A stretch of DNA of 5,280 nt from Bacillota bacterium (lineage in GTDB: Bacteria > Bacillota > Clostridia > Oscillospirales > Oscillospiraceae): assembly GCA_023406225.1 (NCBI GenBank), contig JAEXWS010000145.1, positions 1 through 5,280 of the forward strand, in the 5' to 3' direction. The notes under the pieces were generated by a model. That model did not search any database. It was not told the origin of the DNA and was given only the letters and a program-made list of their open reading frames with translations. Positions 1 through 4,073 of this stretch are shown here, one piece after another. A program made the position numbers and the translations under genes. Position 1 is the first letter of the stretch; every line of letters starts with the position of its first letter.

Positions 1-617
1 TCCTGGGCCAGGGCGTACAGAAGGAACAGGGCGAAATACCCCGCCAGCGCCGCCACCGGGAACCGCAGGCGGCCCCACAGCTCCACCACGAACCCCGGCA
101 GGCCGAAATGGGTCATGGCGTAGACCAGCAGCCGGTCGCTGACGGTCATCAGCGTCAGCGTCAGGGCGATGGTCAATATGAGCATCACCGTATAGAGCAG
201 CGTCTTGAGCCGGTGGACCAACGCCCTCCGGGGCGGACCCAGGTGATAGGCCGTGCGGACGGAGCGCATCAGGGCGTTGGTGGCCCGCATGGGGAAATAA
301 ATGGAGAAAAACAGGCCGAACAGCAAAAGCTGCAGGCTGGAATTTTCCCCGACGTAGGTGAGATACACCTCCACGAAATCCACGATCTCGTCGGGCAAAA
401 TCTCCCCCAGCGCCAGCAGGATGCCCGCCACATCCAGGTGCAGCAGGCCCAGCAGAGCGCTGACGAAGATCAAAAACGGGAAGAGCATGAACAGCAGATA
501 GAACGCCAGGGCGGCGCTCTGAATGCCCACGTTGTGCCGCAGGTACCGCTGGATCATCAGATACAGTCCCCGCAAAAGCCGGTTCCCCGGCAGATCCTCC
601 AACCGCAGCTTTCCCAT
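1..617 (-). CDS. YihY/BrkB-family inner-membrane protein, partial (C-terminus beyond left edge)
   Basis: The reading frame opens at ATG 615-617 and stays open for 205 codons to the left edge, so the C-terminal third or so is missing (family members are usually about 270-300 residues). It is assigned to the YihY/virulence factor BrkB family from the N-terminal hallmark at residues 34-51 (SAALAFYLLFMLFPFLIF), where the family has an Ala-Leu-(Ala/Ser)-(Phe/Tyr) turn followed by a hydrophobic run with a Pro-Phe. Hydrophobic stretches at about 36-58, 96-112, 138-158 and 184-204 suggest at least four membrane helices in the visible part. The charged N-terminus (residues 1-30) is probably cytoplasmic. 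The start is supported by a GAGGGGG ribosome binding site five bases upstream; a nearer ATG at 620-622 is out of frame. The molecular function of this family is not firmly established. It once carried an RNase BN label that was later reassigned to another protein. An own promoter lies at 650-679, and the gene follows the ArsC-like gene on the same strand after 77 bp. Confidence 0.87.
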   Translation of the reverse strand, partial: MGKLRLEDLPGNRLLRGLYLMIQRYLRHNVGIQSAALAFYLLFMLFPFLIFVSALLGLLHLDVAGILLALGEILPDEIVDFVEVYLTYVGENSSLQLLLFGLFFSIYFPMRATNALMRSVRTAYHLGPPRRALVHRLKTLLYTVMLILTIALTLTLMTVSDRLLVYAMTHFGLPGFVVELWGRLRFPVAALAGYFALFLLYALAQ

Positions 618-649
618 GACATCCCCCTCTCCCCTGTGCCGTATTGCTG

Positions 650-679
650 ATTATACCACATAGTATGCGCCGAAATCAA
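650..679 (-). promoter_or_regulatory. Extended -10 promoter for the YihY-family gene
   Basis: On the minus strand a perfect TATAAT (650-655) is preceded by TGG, giving the extended -10 form TGnTATAAT. A TTGATT hexamer (674-679), matching four of six bases of the -35 consensus, sits 18 bp upstream. Predicted transcription would begin near 643, giving a leader of about 25 nt before the ATG at 617, which contains the GAGGGGG ribosome binding site. No terminator hairpin is visible between this promoter and the stop codon of the upstream ArsC-like gene, so read-through from that gene is also possible. Confidence 0.65.
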
Positions 680-694
680 AGGGAGTCTGCGCCG

Positions 695-1030
695 TCACGT
701 CCAGGTCTCCCACACCTCCGGGCGGTAGCCCACCGTGGCCTCCTTCCCGTTGCGGACGATGGGCGCGGCGAACAGCTCCGGATAGGCCAGCAGCTTTTCC
801 TCCTGGGCGTCGGGCGTGATATAGGCCATGTACAGCGCCTCATAGGCCCGGCATTTCGTGTTCACCAGGGCCGCAAAGCCCACTTTCTGCTTGACGGACT
901 GGTACTCCCGGGGGGATAATCCCTTTGAGGGCAGGTCGATATACTGGTATTTGATGCGGCGCTCCTTGAACCACCGCTCGGCTTTTTTGGAGTCGAAGGA
1001 CTTGGACGTTCCGAATATCTGGATATTCAT
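695..1030 (-). CDS. ArsC/Spx-like thioredoxin-fold protein lacking the active-site cysteine
   Basis: This is a complete 111-residue protein, the usual length for the arsenate reductase (ArsC)/Spx family. Visible hallmarks are the opening beta strand and loop (MNIQIFGTSKSFDSKKAERW), the helix with RWFKERRI (19-26), a YIDL strand (30-33), and the C-terminal block with AAPIVRNGK and VGYRPEVW (about 88-107), which matches the cis-Pro strand and final helix of these proteins. In active ArsC and in redox-sensing Spx a Cys follows the first strand. Here residues 9-11 are Ser-Lys-Ser and the only Cys is C60, so classical thiol arsenate reduction is unlikely. ATG 1030 is chosen over an upstream in-frame start at 1183 because AAGGAGA lies nine bases before it and the fold begins there. 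The gene is divergent from the sirtuin gene, 40 bp apart. No specific substrate or partner can be inferred; a scaffold or Spx-like binding role is only a possibility. Confidence 0.85.
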   Translation of the reverse strand: MNIQIFGTSKSFDSKKAERWFKERRIKYQYIDLPSKGLSPREYQSVKQKVGFAALVNTKCRAYEALYMAYITPDAQEEKLLAYPELFAAPIVRNGKEATVGYRPEVWETWT

Positions 1031-1039
1031 ATGCCTGTT

Positions 1040-1046
1040 TCTCCTT
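1040..1046 (-). promoter_or_regulatory. Ribosome binding site fixing the ArsC-like start
   Basis: On the minus strand AAGGAGA lies nine bases before the ATG at 1028-1030. This supports the 111-residue form and argues against the longer frame from 1183, whose extra N-terminus would be encoded antisense to the sirtuin NAD-binding motif. Confidence 0.75.
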
Positions 1047-1057
1047 GAATATGGAAT

Positions 1058-1064
1058 GGAGGGG
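1058..1064 (+). promoter_or_regulatory. Ribosome binding site fixing the sirtuin start
   Basis: GGAGGGG is followed by six bases and then ATG 1071. An in-frame ATG at 1056 overlaps this element and has no ribosome binding site of its own, so 1071 is preferred. Confidence 0.75.
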
Positions 1065-1070
1065 ACCACG

Positions 1071-1787
1071 ATGACGGAGGCCGTACAAAAGCTGAGGACC
1101 CTGGTGGACCAGTCCCGCAGCATCGTCTTTTTCGGCGGGGCCGGCGTGTCCACGGAGTCCGGCATCCCGGATTTCCGCAGCACGGACGGACTGTATCACC
1201 AGCAGTGGCGGTATCCGCCTGAGGTGATTTTAAGCCATAGCTTCTACGAAAGCAAGCCCGAGGAATTTTTCCGCTTCTACCGGGCCAAGCTCCTCGCCCC
1301 CGGCGCCAAGCCCAACGCCGCCCACCGCAAGCTGGCGGAGTGGGAACGGGCGGGCAAGCTCAAGGCCGTCGTCACCCAGAACATCGACGGACTGCACCAG
1401 GCCGCCGGCAGCAGGACCGTGCTGGAGCTTCACGGCAGCGTCCACCGGAACTACTGCGAGACGTGCGGCAAATTCCATAGCTTCGACTTCATGCTCCACA
1501 GCGAGGGCGTGCCCCGGTGCGCCTGCGGCGGCAGGGTAAAGCCGGACGTGGTGCTTTACGAGGAGGGGCTGGACCAGCGGACGCTGGACGCCGCCGTCCG
1601 CTTCATCTCCCAGGCGGATCTGCTGATCATCGGCGGCACCTCCCTGAACGTCTACCCCGCCGCCGGGCTCATCAACTACTACCGGGGCCGGGACCTGGTG
1701 CTGCTCAACAAATCCCCGGTGGCCCGGGACCTGGCCGCGGGCCTGGTCATCGCGGAGCCCATCGGGGAGACGCTGGCCCAGCTGTAA
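1071..1787 (+). CDS. Sir2-family NAD-dependent protein deacylase (sirtuin)
   Basis: This complete 238-residue, single-domain bacterial sirtuin uses NAD+ to remove acetyl or related acyl groups from protein lysines in the cytoplasm, yielding nicotinamide and O-acyl-ADP-ribose (family knowledge). Visible motifs in order are the NAD-binding GAGVSTESGIPDFRS (23-37), TQNIDGLH (102-109) with the conserved Asn-Ile-Asp, the catalytic His in LELHGS (H121), a zinc tetrad C129/C132 and C150/C152, a KPDVVLYEE segment (157-165), and the cofactor-binding GGTSLNVYPA (188-197). All core catalytic and zinc residues are present, so the enzyme should be active. The Tyr-x-x-Arg pocket pair typical of desuccinylases such as CobB/Sirt5 is not evident, which favours simple deacetylation, though substrate class cannot be settled by eye. 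The start rests on the ribosome binding site at 1058-1064. The gene is divergent from the ArsC-like gene and ends in a strong terminator, so it is probably monocistronic. Its promoter must lie within or next to the divergent gene; I could not identify it. Confidence 0.95.
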   Translation: MTEAVQKLRTLVDQSRSIVFFGGAGVSTESGIPDFRSTDGLYHQQWRYPPEVILSHSFYESKPEEFFRFYRAKLLAPGAKPNAAHRKLAEWERAGKLKAVVTQNIDGLHQAAGSRTVLELHGSVHRNYCETCGKFHSFDFMLHSEGVPRCACGGRVKPDVVLYEEGLDQRTLDAAVRFISQADLLIIGGTSLNVYPAAGLINYYRGRDLVLLNKSPVARDLAAGLVIAEPIGETLAQL

Positions 1788-1824
1788 GGACCCGCCTTTT
1801 GAAAATCCGCGCCCGCCCGGGCCG

Positions 1825-1860
1825 AAACGGCGCCATTCCGTTCCGGAATGGCGCCGTTTT
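1825..1860 (+). terminator. Intrinsic terminator after the sirtuin gene
   Basis: A perfect 15-bp stem pairs 1825-1839 with 1845-1859 around a five-base loop. It carries the GC-rich core GGCGCCATTCC and ends in TTTT. It begins 37 bp after the sirtuin stop. Its tail is short (four T), but the stem is very stable. The A-rich 5' side would also give a T-tail on the minus strand, though no minus-strand gene ends here. Confidence 0.85.
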
Positions 1861-1890
1861 CATCAAACGCCGTCCCAAAATGCAGGATGT

Positions 1891-1912
1891 TTATTTTATT
1901 CATGCAAAATAA
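1891..1912. promoter_or_regulatory. AT-rich inverted repeat upstream of citrate synthase, possible operator
   Basis: TTATTTT (1891-1897) and AAAATAA (1906-1912) form a perfect 7-bp inverted repeat with an eight-base spacer. The site is 34 bp upstream of the citrate synthase -35 element, in the most AT-rich part of a GC-rich window. Read on the minus strand it contains TGCATGAATAAAATAA, which resembles one half of an ArgR box, but the second half is poor. It also loosely resembles ATAA/TTAT-type sites used by LysR regulators of citrate synthase in Bacillus. No regulator is identifiable from the sequence. Confidence 0.3.
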
Positions 1913-1929
1913 CGGAAAAGTTTTTTGAA

Positions 1930-1952
1930 TTTCAGCCAATTTACGGTTGAAA
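1930..1952. promoter_or_regulatory. Imperfect inverted repeat overlapping the citrate synthase -35
   Basis: Positions 1930-1937 pair with 1945-1952 at seven of eight positions (TTTCAGCC against GGTTGAAA, with one G-T mismatch), separated by seven bases. The right arm contains the whole -35 hexamer (1947-1952), so a protein bound here would block RNA polymerase. It may be coincidental. Confidence 0.25.
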
Positions 1953-1975
1953 ATGAAAGTCATCCGTGTTAATAT
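1947..1975 (+). promoter_or_regulatory. Promoter of the citrate synthase gene
   Basis: TTGAAA (1947-1952) and TAATAT (1970-1975) are separated by exactly 17 bp. TGT directly precedes the -10, giving an extended -10 element. The predicted start near 1982 leaves a leader of about 44 nt that holds the AAAGGAG ribosome binding site and shows no riboswitch-like structure. Confidence 0.75.
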
Positions 1976-2007
1976 TGCAAACAAGAATCACGGCCTGCCC
2001 GTTGCTG

Positions 2008-2014
2008 AAAGGAG
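2008..2014 (+). promoter_or_regulatory. Ribosome binding site of citrate synthase
   Basis: AAAGGAG precedes ATG 2026 by 11 bases, slightly longer than ideal. It excludes the upstream in-frame GTG at 1966, which would lie within the promoter just before the -10 hexamer. Confidence 0.7.
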
Positions 2015-2025
2015 CGCGCCCCGAT

Positions 2026-3402
2026 ATGATCTGGAAAGAAAACCGCGAGAACGCTTACTGCGAGATCACCCCCGCCATCATGGAACTCAAGGGCCAGTGG
2101 GAGAAAAAGAACTATATCGATCCCAAGCTGTACAAGGAGTACAACGTCAAGCGCGGGCTCCGGGACGAAGACGGCCGGGGCGTGCTGACCGGGCTGACCC
2201 GGGTGGCGGAGATCCAGTCCTACAACGTCACGGAGGGCGAGCACATCATCCCCACGGACGGCATGCTCTACTACCGGGGCATCGACTGCCGGGACATGGT
2301 CACCGGGTCCGAGGCCCGGGGCCGCTTCGCCTTTGAGGAGACGGCCTATCTGCTGCTCTTCGGAGAACTGCCCACCGCCGAGCAGCTTCAGGATTTCTGC
2401 GTGCAGCTGGCCGCCTACCGCACCCTGTCCACCAACTTCTTCCGGGTCGTGATCATGAAAGCGCCCCCCAAGGTGCTGATGAACACCATGCAGCGGGGGA
2501 TCTTGACGCTGTTCTGCTATGACGACAAGCCCAACGACATCAGCCTGGAAAACGTGCTGCGCCAGTGTCTCCAGCTTTTGAGCAACATGCCGGTGCTTGC
2601 CATCTACGCCTATCAGGCCTACCGCTACAGCCAGGGAGAGAGCCTGTTCATCCACAATCCCCTGCCGGAGCTGAGCACGGCGGAGAATTTCCTGCGGATG
2701 CTGCGGGAGGACCGGAGCTACACGGAGCTGGAGGCCCGGACCCTGGACGTGGCGCTGGTGCTCCACGCGGACAACGGCGGCGGCAACAACTCCACCTTCA
2801 CCAACCACGTGGTCACCTCCTCCGGCACGGACACCTATTCCGCCATCGCGGCGGCCATGTCCTCCCTGAAGGGGCCCCGCCACGGCGGCGCGAACAGCAA
2901 GGTCATGGAGATGATGGCGGACATCAAGACCCATGTGAAGGACTGGAACGACGAGGGCTGCGTGGCGGATTATCTGACGCGGATGCTGAACAAGGAGGCC
3001 TTCGACAAGAGCGGCCTCATCTACGGCCTGGGCCACGCGGTGTACACCAAGAGCGACCCCCGCTGCGAGGTCTTTCGGGACTATGTGCACCACCTGGCGG
3101 CGGAAAAGGGCCGGGAACAGGAGCTGGCGCTGTACGCCAACGTGGAAAAAACGGGCAAGGCCCTGCTGATGGAGCGCCAGGGCAAGAAGGCCCTGTCCAC
3201 TAACATCGACTTTTACAGCGGCTTCGTCTACGAGATGCTGGGGCTGCCCCGTGAGCTGTACACCCCCCTGTTCGCCGTGGCCCGCATCTCCGGCTGGGGC
3301 GCTCACCGGATGGAGGAGCTGACCGCCGGCGGCAAGCTGATCCGCCCCCGGTACGAGTGCGTGGAAGAGCACCGCAGCTTCATCCCCATGGAGGACCGCT
3401 GA
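2026..3402 (+). CDS. gltA: Citrate synthase (Si-type, GltA/CitZ superfamily)
   Basis: This complete 458-residue enzyme condenses oxaloacetate and acetyl-CoA to citrate in the cytoplasm. In a fermentative clostridium it probably feeds 2-oxoglutarate and glutamate synthesis. Its length fits the longer clostridial branch with an extended N-terminus (about residues 1-60). The catalytic triad is in place: H286 in GPRHGGAN, H337 in GLGHAVY and D395 in NIDFYSGF. Substrate arginines are seen at R346 (SDPR), R420 (FAVARISGW) and around R440-R442 (IRPRYE). The YYRGIDCRDMV block (82-92) is the typical small-citrate-synthase N-terminal motif. An oddity is LHADNGGGNNST (246-257), where most relatives have His instead of N250 at an oxaloacetate contact. 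A 2-methylcitrate synthase activity cannot be excluded, but no propionate-degradation genes are nearby. No aconitase or isocitrate dehydrogenase is adjacent. The gene has its own promoter (1947-1975) and terminator (3408-3443), so it is monocistronic. Confidence 0.95.
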   Translation: MIWKENRENAYCEITPAIMELKGQWEKKNYIDPKLYKEYNVKRGLRDEDGRGVLTGLTRVAEIQSYNVTEGEHIIPTDGMLYYRGIDCRDMVTGSEARGRFAFEETAYLLLFGELPTAEQLQDFCVQLAAYRTLSTNFFRVVIMKAPPKVLMNTMQRGILTLFCYDDKPNDISLENVLRQCLQLLSNMPVLAIYAYQAYRYSQGESLFIHNPLPELSTAENFLRMLREDRSYTELEARTLDVALVLHADNGGGNNSTFTNHVVTSSGTDTYSAIAAAMSSLKGPRHGGANSKVMEMMADIKTHVKDWNDEGCVADYLTRMLNKEAFDKSGLIYGLGHAVYTKSDPRCEVFRDYVHHLAAEKGREQELALYANVEKTGKALLMERQGKKALSTNIDFYSGFVYEMLGLPRELYTPLFAVARISGWGAHRMEELTAGGKLIRPRYECVEEHRSFIPMEDR

Positions 3403-3407
3403 ACCCT

Positions 3408-3443
3408 TCCCCTCCGGCCTCTGCGGCCGGAGGGGAGTTTTTT
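3408..3443 (+). terminator. Intrinsic terminator after citrate synthase
   Basis: An 11-bp GC stem (3409-3419 with 3425-3435), extendable by the T3408-A3436 pair, encloses a five-base loop and is followed by six T (3438-3443). It starts six bases after the stop codon, a textbook rho-independent terminator. It separates citrate synthase from the tRNA promoter 20 bp downstream. Confidence 0.93.
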
Positions 3444-3463
3444 GGAAAAAGCGAAAAATATGG

Positions 3464-3492
3464 TTGACATTGGCCGCGGTTCTGGCTATAAT
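3464..3492 (+). promoter_or_regulatory. Perfect-consensus promoter of the leucine tRNA cluster
   Basis: TTGACA (3464-3469) and TATAAT (3487-3492) match the sigma70/sigmaA consensus at all twelve positions with an ideal 17-bp spacer. Two A-tracts (3446-3450 and 3454-3458) just upstream resemble an UP element for the RNA polymerase alpha subunit, as expected for a stable-RNA promoter. Transcription should begin near 3499, about 29 nt before the first mature tRNA. Confidence 0.93.
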
Positions 3493-3506
3493 AATCAAGC
3501 AGTCTT

Positions 3507-3627
3507 TTCCGGAAGAACATACAGTCTGCGGCTGTGCTGGAACTGGTAGACAGGCCAGCTTGAGGTGCTGGTGTCGATTCGACGTGTGGGTTCAAGTCCC
3601 GTCAGCCGCACCATCCGGATTCCGGAA
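3507..3627 (+). repeat. Short repeated leader element before the first two tRNAs
   Basis: The palindrome TTCCGGAA occurs at 3507-3514, 21 nt upstream of tRNA-Leu(GAG), and again at 3620-3627, 22 nt before the start of tRNA-Leu(CAG) copy 1 at 3642 (14 nt between its end and that tRNA). Both are followed by ACAGTC, directly in the second copy and after six extra bases in the first. This may be a remnant of tandem duplication of a tRNA with its leader, or a precursor-processing hairpin. No such element precedes the third tRNA. Confidence 0.4.
3528..3613 (+). tRNA. tRNA-Leu (anticodon GAG)
   Basis: This 86-nt class II tRNA has a 7-bp acceptor stem (3528-3534 with 3603-3609), an encoded CCA end (3611-3613), and a D arm with a paired CTG/CAG stem. 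The anticodon stem CCAGC/GCTGG encloses the loop TTGAGGT, placing anticodon GAG at 3562-3564. The long variable arm has a GTCG-ATT-CGAC hairpin (3573-3583), the mark of leucine/serine tRNAs, and the T loop is TTCAAGT. It reads CUC and CUU codons. It is the first gene after the consensus promoter and is presumably co-transcribed with the next tRNA, 28 nt downstream. Confidence 0.97.
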
Positions 3628-3641
3628 ACAGTCCGTCATAT

Positions 3642-3728
3642 GCGCGAGTGGTGGAATTGGTAGACTCGCTGGCTTCAGGTGCCAGTGCTCGCAAGGGCGT
3701 GCGGGTTCGACTCCCGCCTCGCGCACCA
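3642..3728 (+). tRNA. tRNA-Leu (anticodon CAG), copy 1
   Basis: This 87-nt class II tRNA has acceptor stem GCGCGAG/CTCGCGC (3642-3648 with 3718-3724) and encoded CCA. The anticodon stem CTGGC/GCCAG carries the loop TTCAGGT, so the anticodon is CAG at 3676-3678. It has a long variable arm (3686-3700) and T arm GCGGG/CCCGC. It reads CUG, the dominant leucine codon in the neighbouring genes. In the D stem the bases at standard positions 11 and 24 are both U, an unpaired position also present in copy 2. A hairpin terminator starts six bases after the CCA. Confidence 0.97.
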
Positions 3729-3734
3729 TCCTAA

Positions 3735-3770
3735 AAAATGGGTTCCGCCGTCGGCGGCGGGACCCATTTT
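3735..3770 (+). terminator. Intrinsic terminator between the two identical tRNA-Leu(CAG) genes
   Basis: A 16-bp stem (3735-3750 with 3755-3770, one G-U pair) with a four-base TCGG loop ends in TTTT. Positions are A-rich on the left arm and T-rich on the right. It should end the transcript that begins at 3499, leaving the third tRNA dependent on read-through or its own promoter. Confidence 0.85.
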
Positions 3771-3815
3771 CCGGGACGTTTCTTTTTGTGCATATCCCCC
3801 CGCAAAGCTGTTTCA

Positions 3816-3821
3816 TACAAT
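3816..3821 (+). promoter_or_regulatory. Weak -10-like element ahead of the third tRNA
   Basis: TACAAT matches the -10 consensus at five of six bases and would place a transcription start near 3828, seven bases before the tRNA at 3835. I see no acceptable -35 hexamer 16-18 bp upstream, so this is only a candidate for independent expression of the second tRNA-Leu(CAG) copy. Confidence 0.25.
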
Positions 3822-3834
3822 TTGATATCGGTAC

Positions 3835-3921
3835 GCGCGAGTGGTGGAATTGGTAGACTCGCTGGCTTCAGGTGCCAGTGCTCGCAAGGGCGTGCGGGTT
3901 CGACTCCCGCCTCGCGCACCA
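3835..3921 (+). tRNA. tRNA-Leu (anticodon CAG), copy 2
   Basis: Base for base this is identical to the tRNA at 3642-3728 over all 87 nt, including the encoded CCA (3919-3921). The anticodon CAG lies at 3869-3871. The flanking sequences of the two copies do not match, so identity stops at the gene borders. This fits gene conversion or strong selection on a duplicated tRNA rather than a recent segmental duplication. It sits beyond an internal terminator, and its own terminator stem begins at the last base of the CCA. Confidence 0.97.
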
Positions 3922-3957
3922 AAAAGAAAGACACGACTTTGTCGTGTCTTTCTTTTT
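3921..3957. terminator. Symmetrical terminator hairpin between tRNA-Leu and the GDPD gene
   Basis: A perfect 17-bp stem pairs 3921-3937 with 3941-3957 around a TTT loop. The T-rich right arm (TTTCTTTTT) serves as U-tract for the plus-strand tRNA. Because the left arm is its complement, the minus strand shows the same T-rich end, so the element can also terminate the convergent phosphodiesterase gene. Its first base is the terminal A of the tRNA CCA. Confidence 0.85.
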
Positions 3958-3967
3958 GGGTTTCGCG

Positions 3968-3998
3968 CCGCACAGCGGCGCGCCGCCCCGCTGTGCGG
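3968..3998. repeat. GC-rich inverted repeat in the convergent intergenic region
   Basis: CCGCACAGCGG (3968-3978) and its exact complement (3988-3998) form an 11-bp stem with a nine-base loop. No T-run follows on either strand. A smaller 6-bp repeat GGGACC/GGTCCC (3997-4011) overlaps its right end. It may assist 3'-end formation of the minus-strand gene or protect its mRNA end. The remaining 4012-4073 shows no recognisable feature. Confidence 0.5.
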
Positions 3999-4073
3999 GA
4001 CCCTGGGTCCCTTCATATCGTTTTGCCCAGTTGCGGCAGCTCAGAAAGGCTCTTTTGGCACAAATCCGCCCGT

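Noticed and set aside
108..650. Plus-strand 180-codon open frame
   Set aside because: It is the antisense of the YihY-family gene. Its Gln/His-rich composition is typical of a shadow frame, and it has no ribosome binding site.
858..1070. N-terminal extension of the sirtuin from an upstream start
   Set aside because: It would encode 71 residues antisense to the ArsC-like gene. The sirtuin fold starts after ATG 1071, which has a good ribosome binding site.
1966..2025. GTG at 1966 as citrate synthase start
   Set aside because: This codon lies inside the promoter, upstream of the predicted transcription start; ATG 2026 follows AAAGGAG.
1982..2025. Possible riboswitch or T-box in the citrate synthase leader
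   Set aside because: The leader is only about 44 nt, with no stable hairpin, no T-box motif and no terminator.
1969..3498. Long 509-codon open frame on the minus strand
   Set aside because: It is antisense to the citrate synthase, whose motifs are unmistakable, and it runs across the terminator and the tRNA promoter. Open antisense frames are expected opposite GC3-rich genes, and its His/Val/Gln-rich translation resembles no family.
3642..3921. Direct repeat as CRISPR or integration (att) site
   Set aside because: There are only two copies of 87 nt and they are complete tRNA genes. The 106-bp spacer holds a terminator and no phage or integrase sequence, and no element lies between or beside them.
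3464..4016. Several open frames across the tRNA cluster, some repeating the same peptide
   Set aside because: They are translations of the tRNA genes and terminators; the repeated peptide comes from the duplicated tRNA-Leu sequence.
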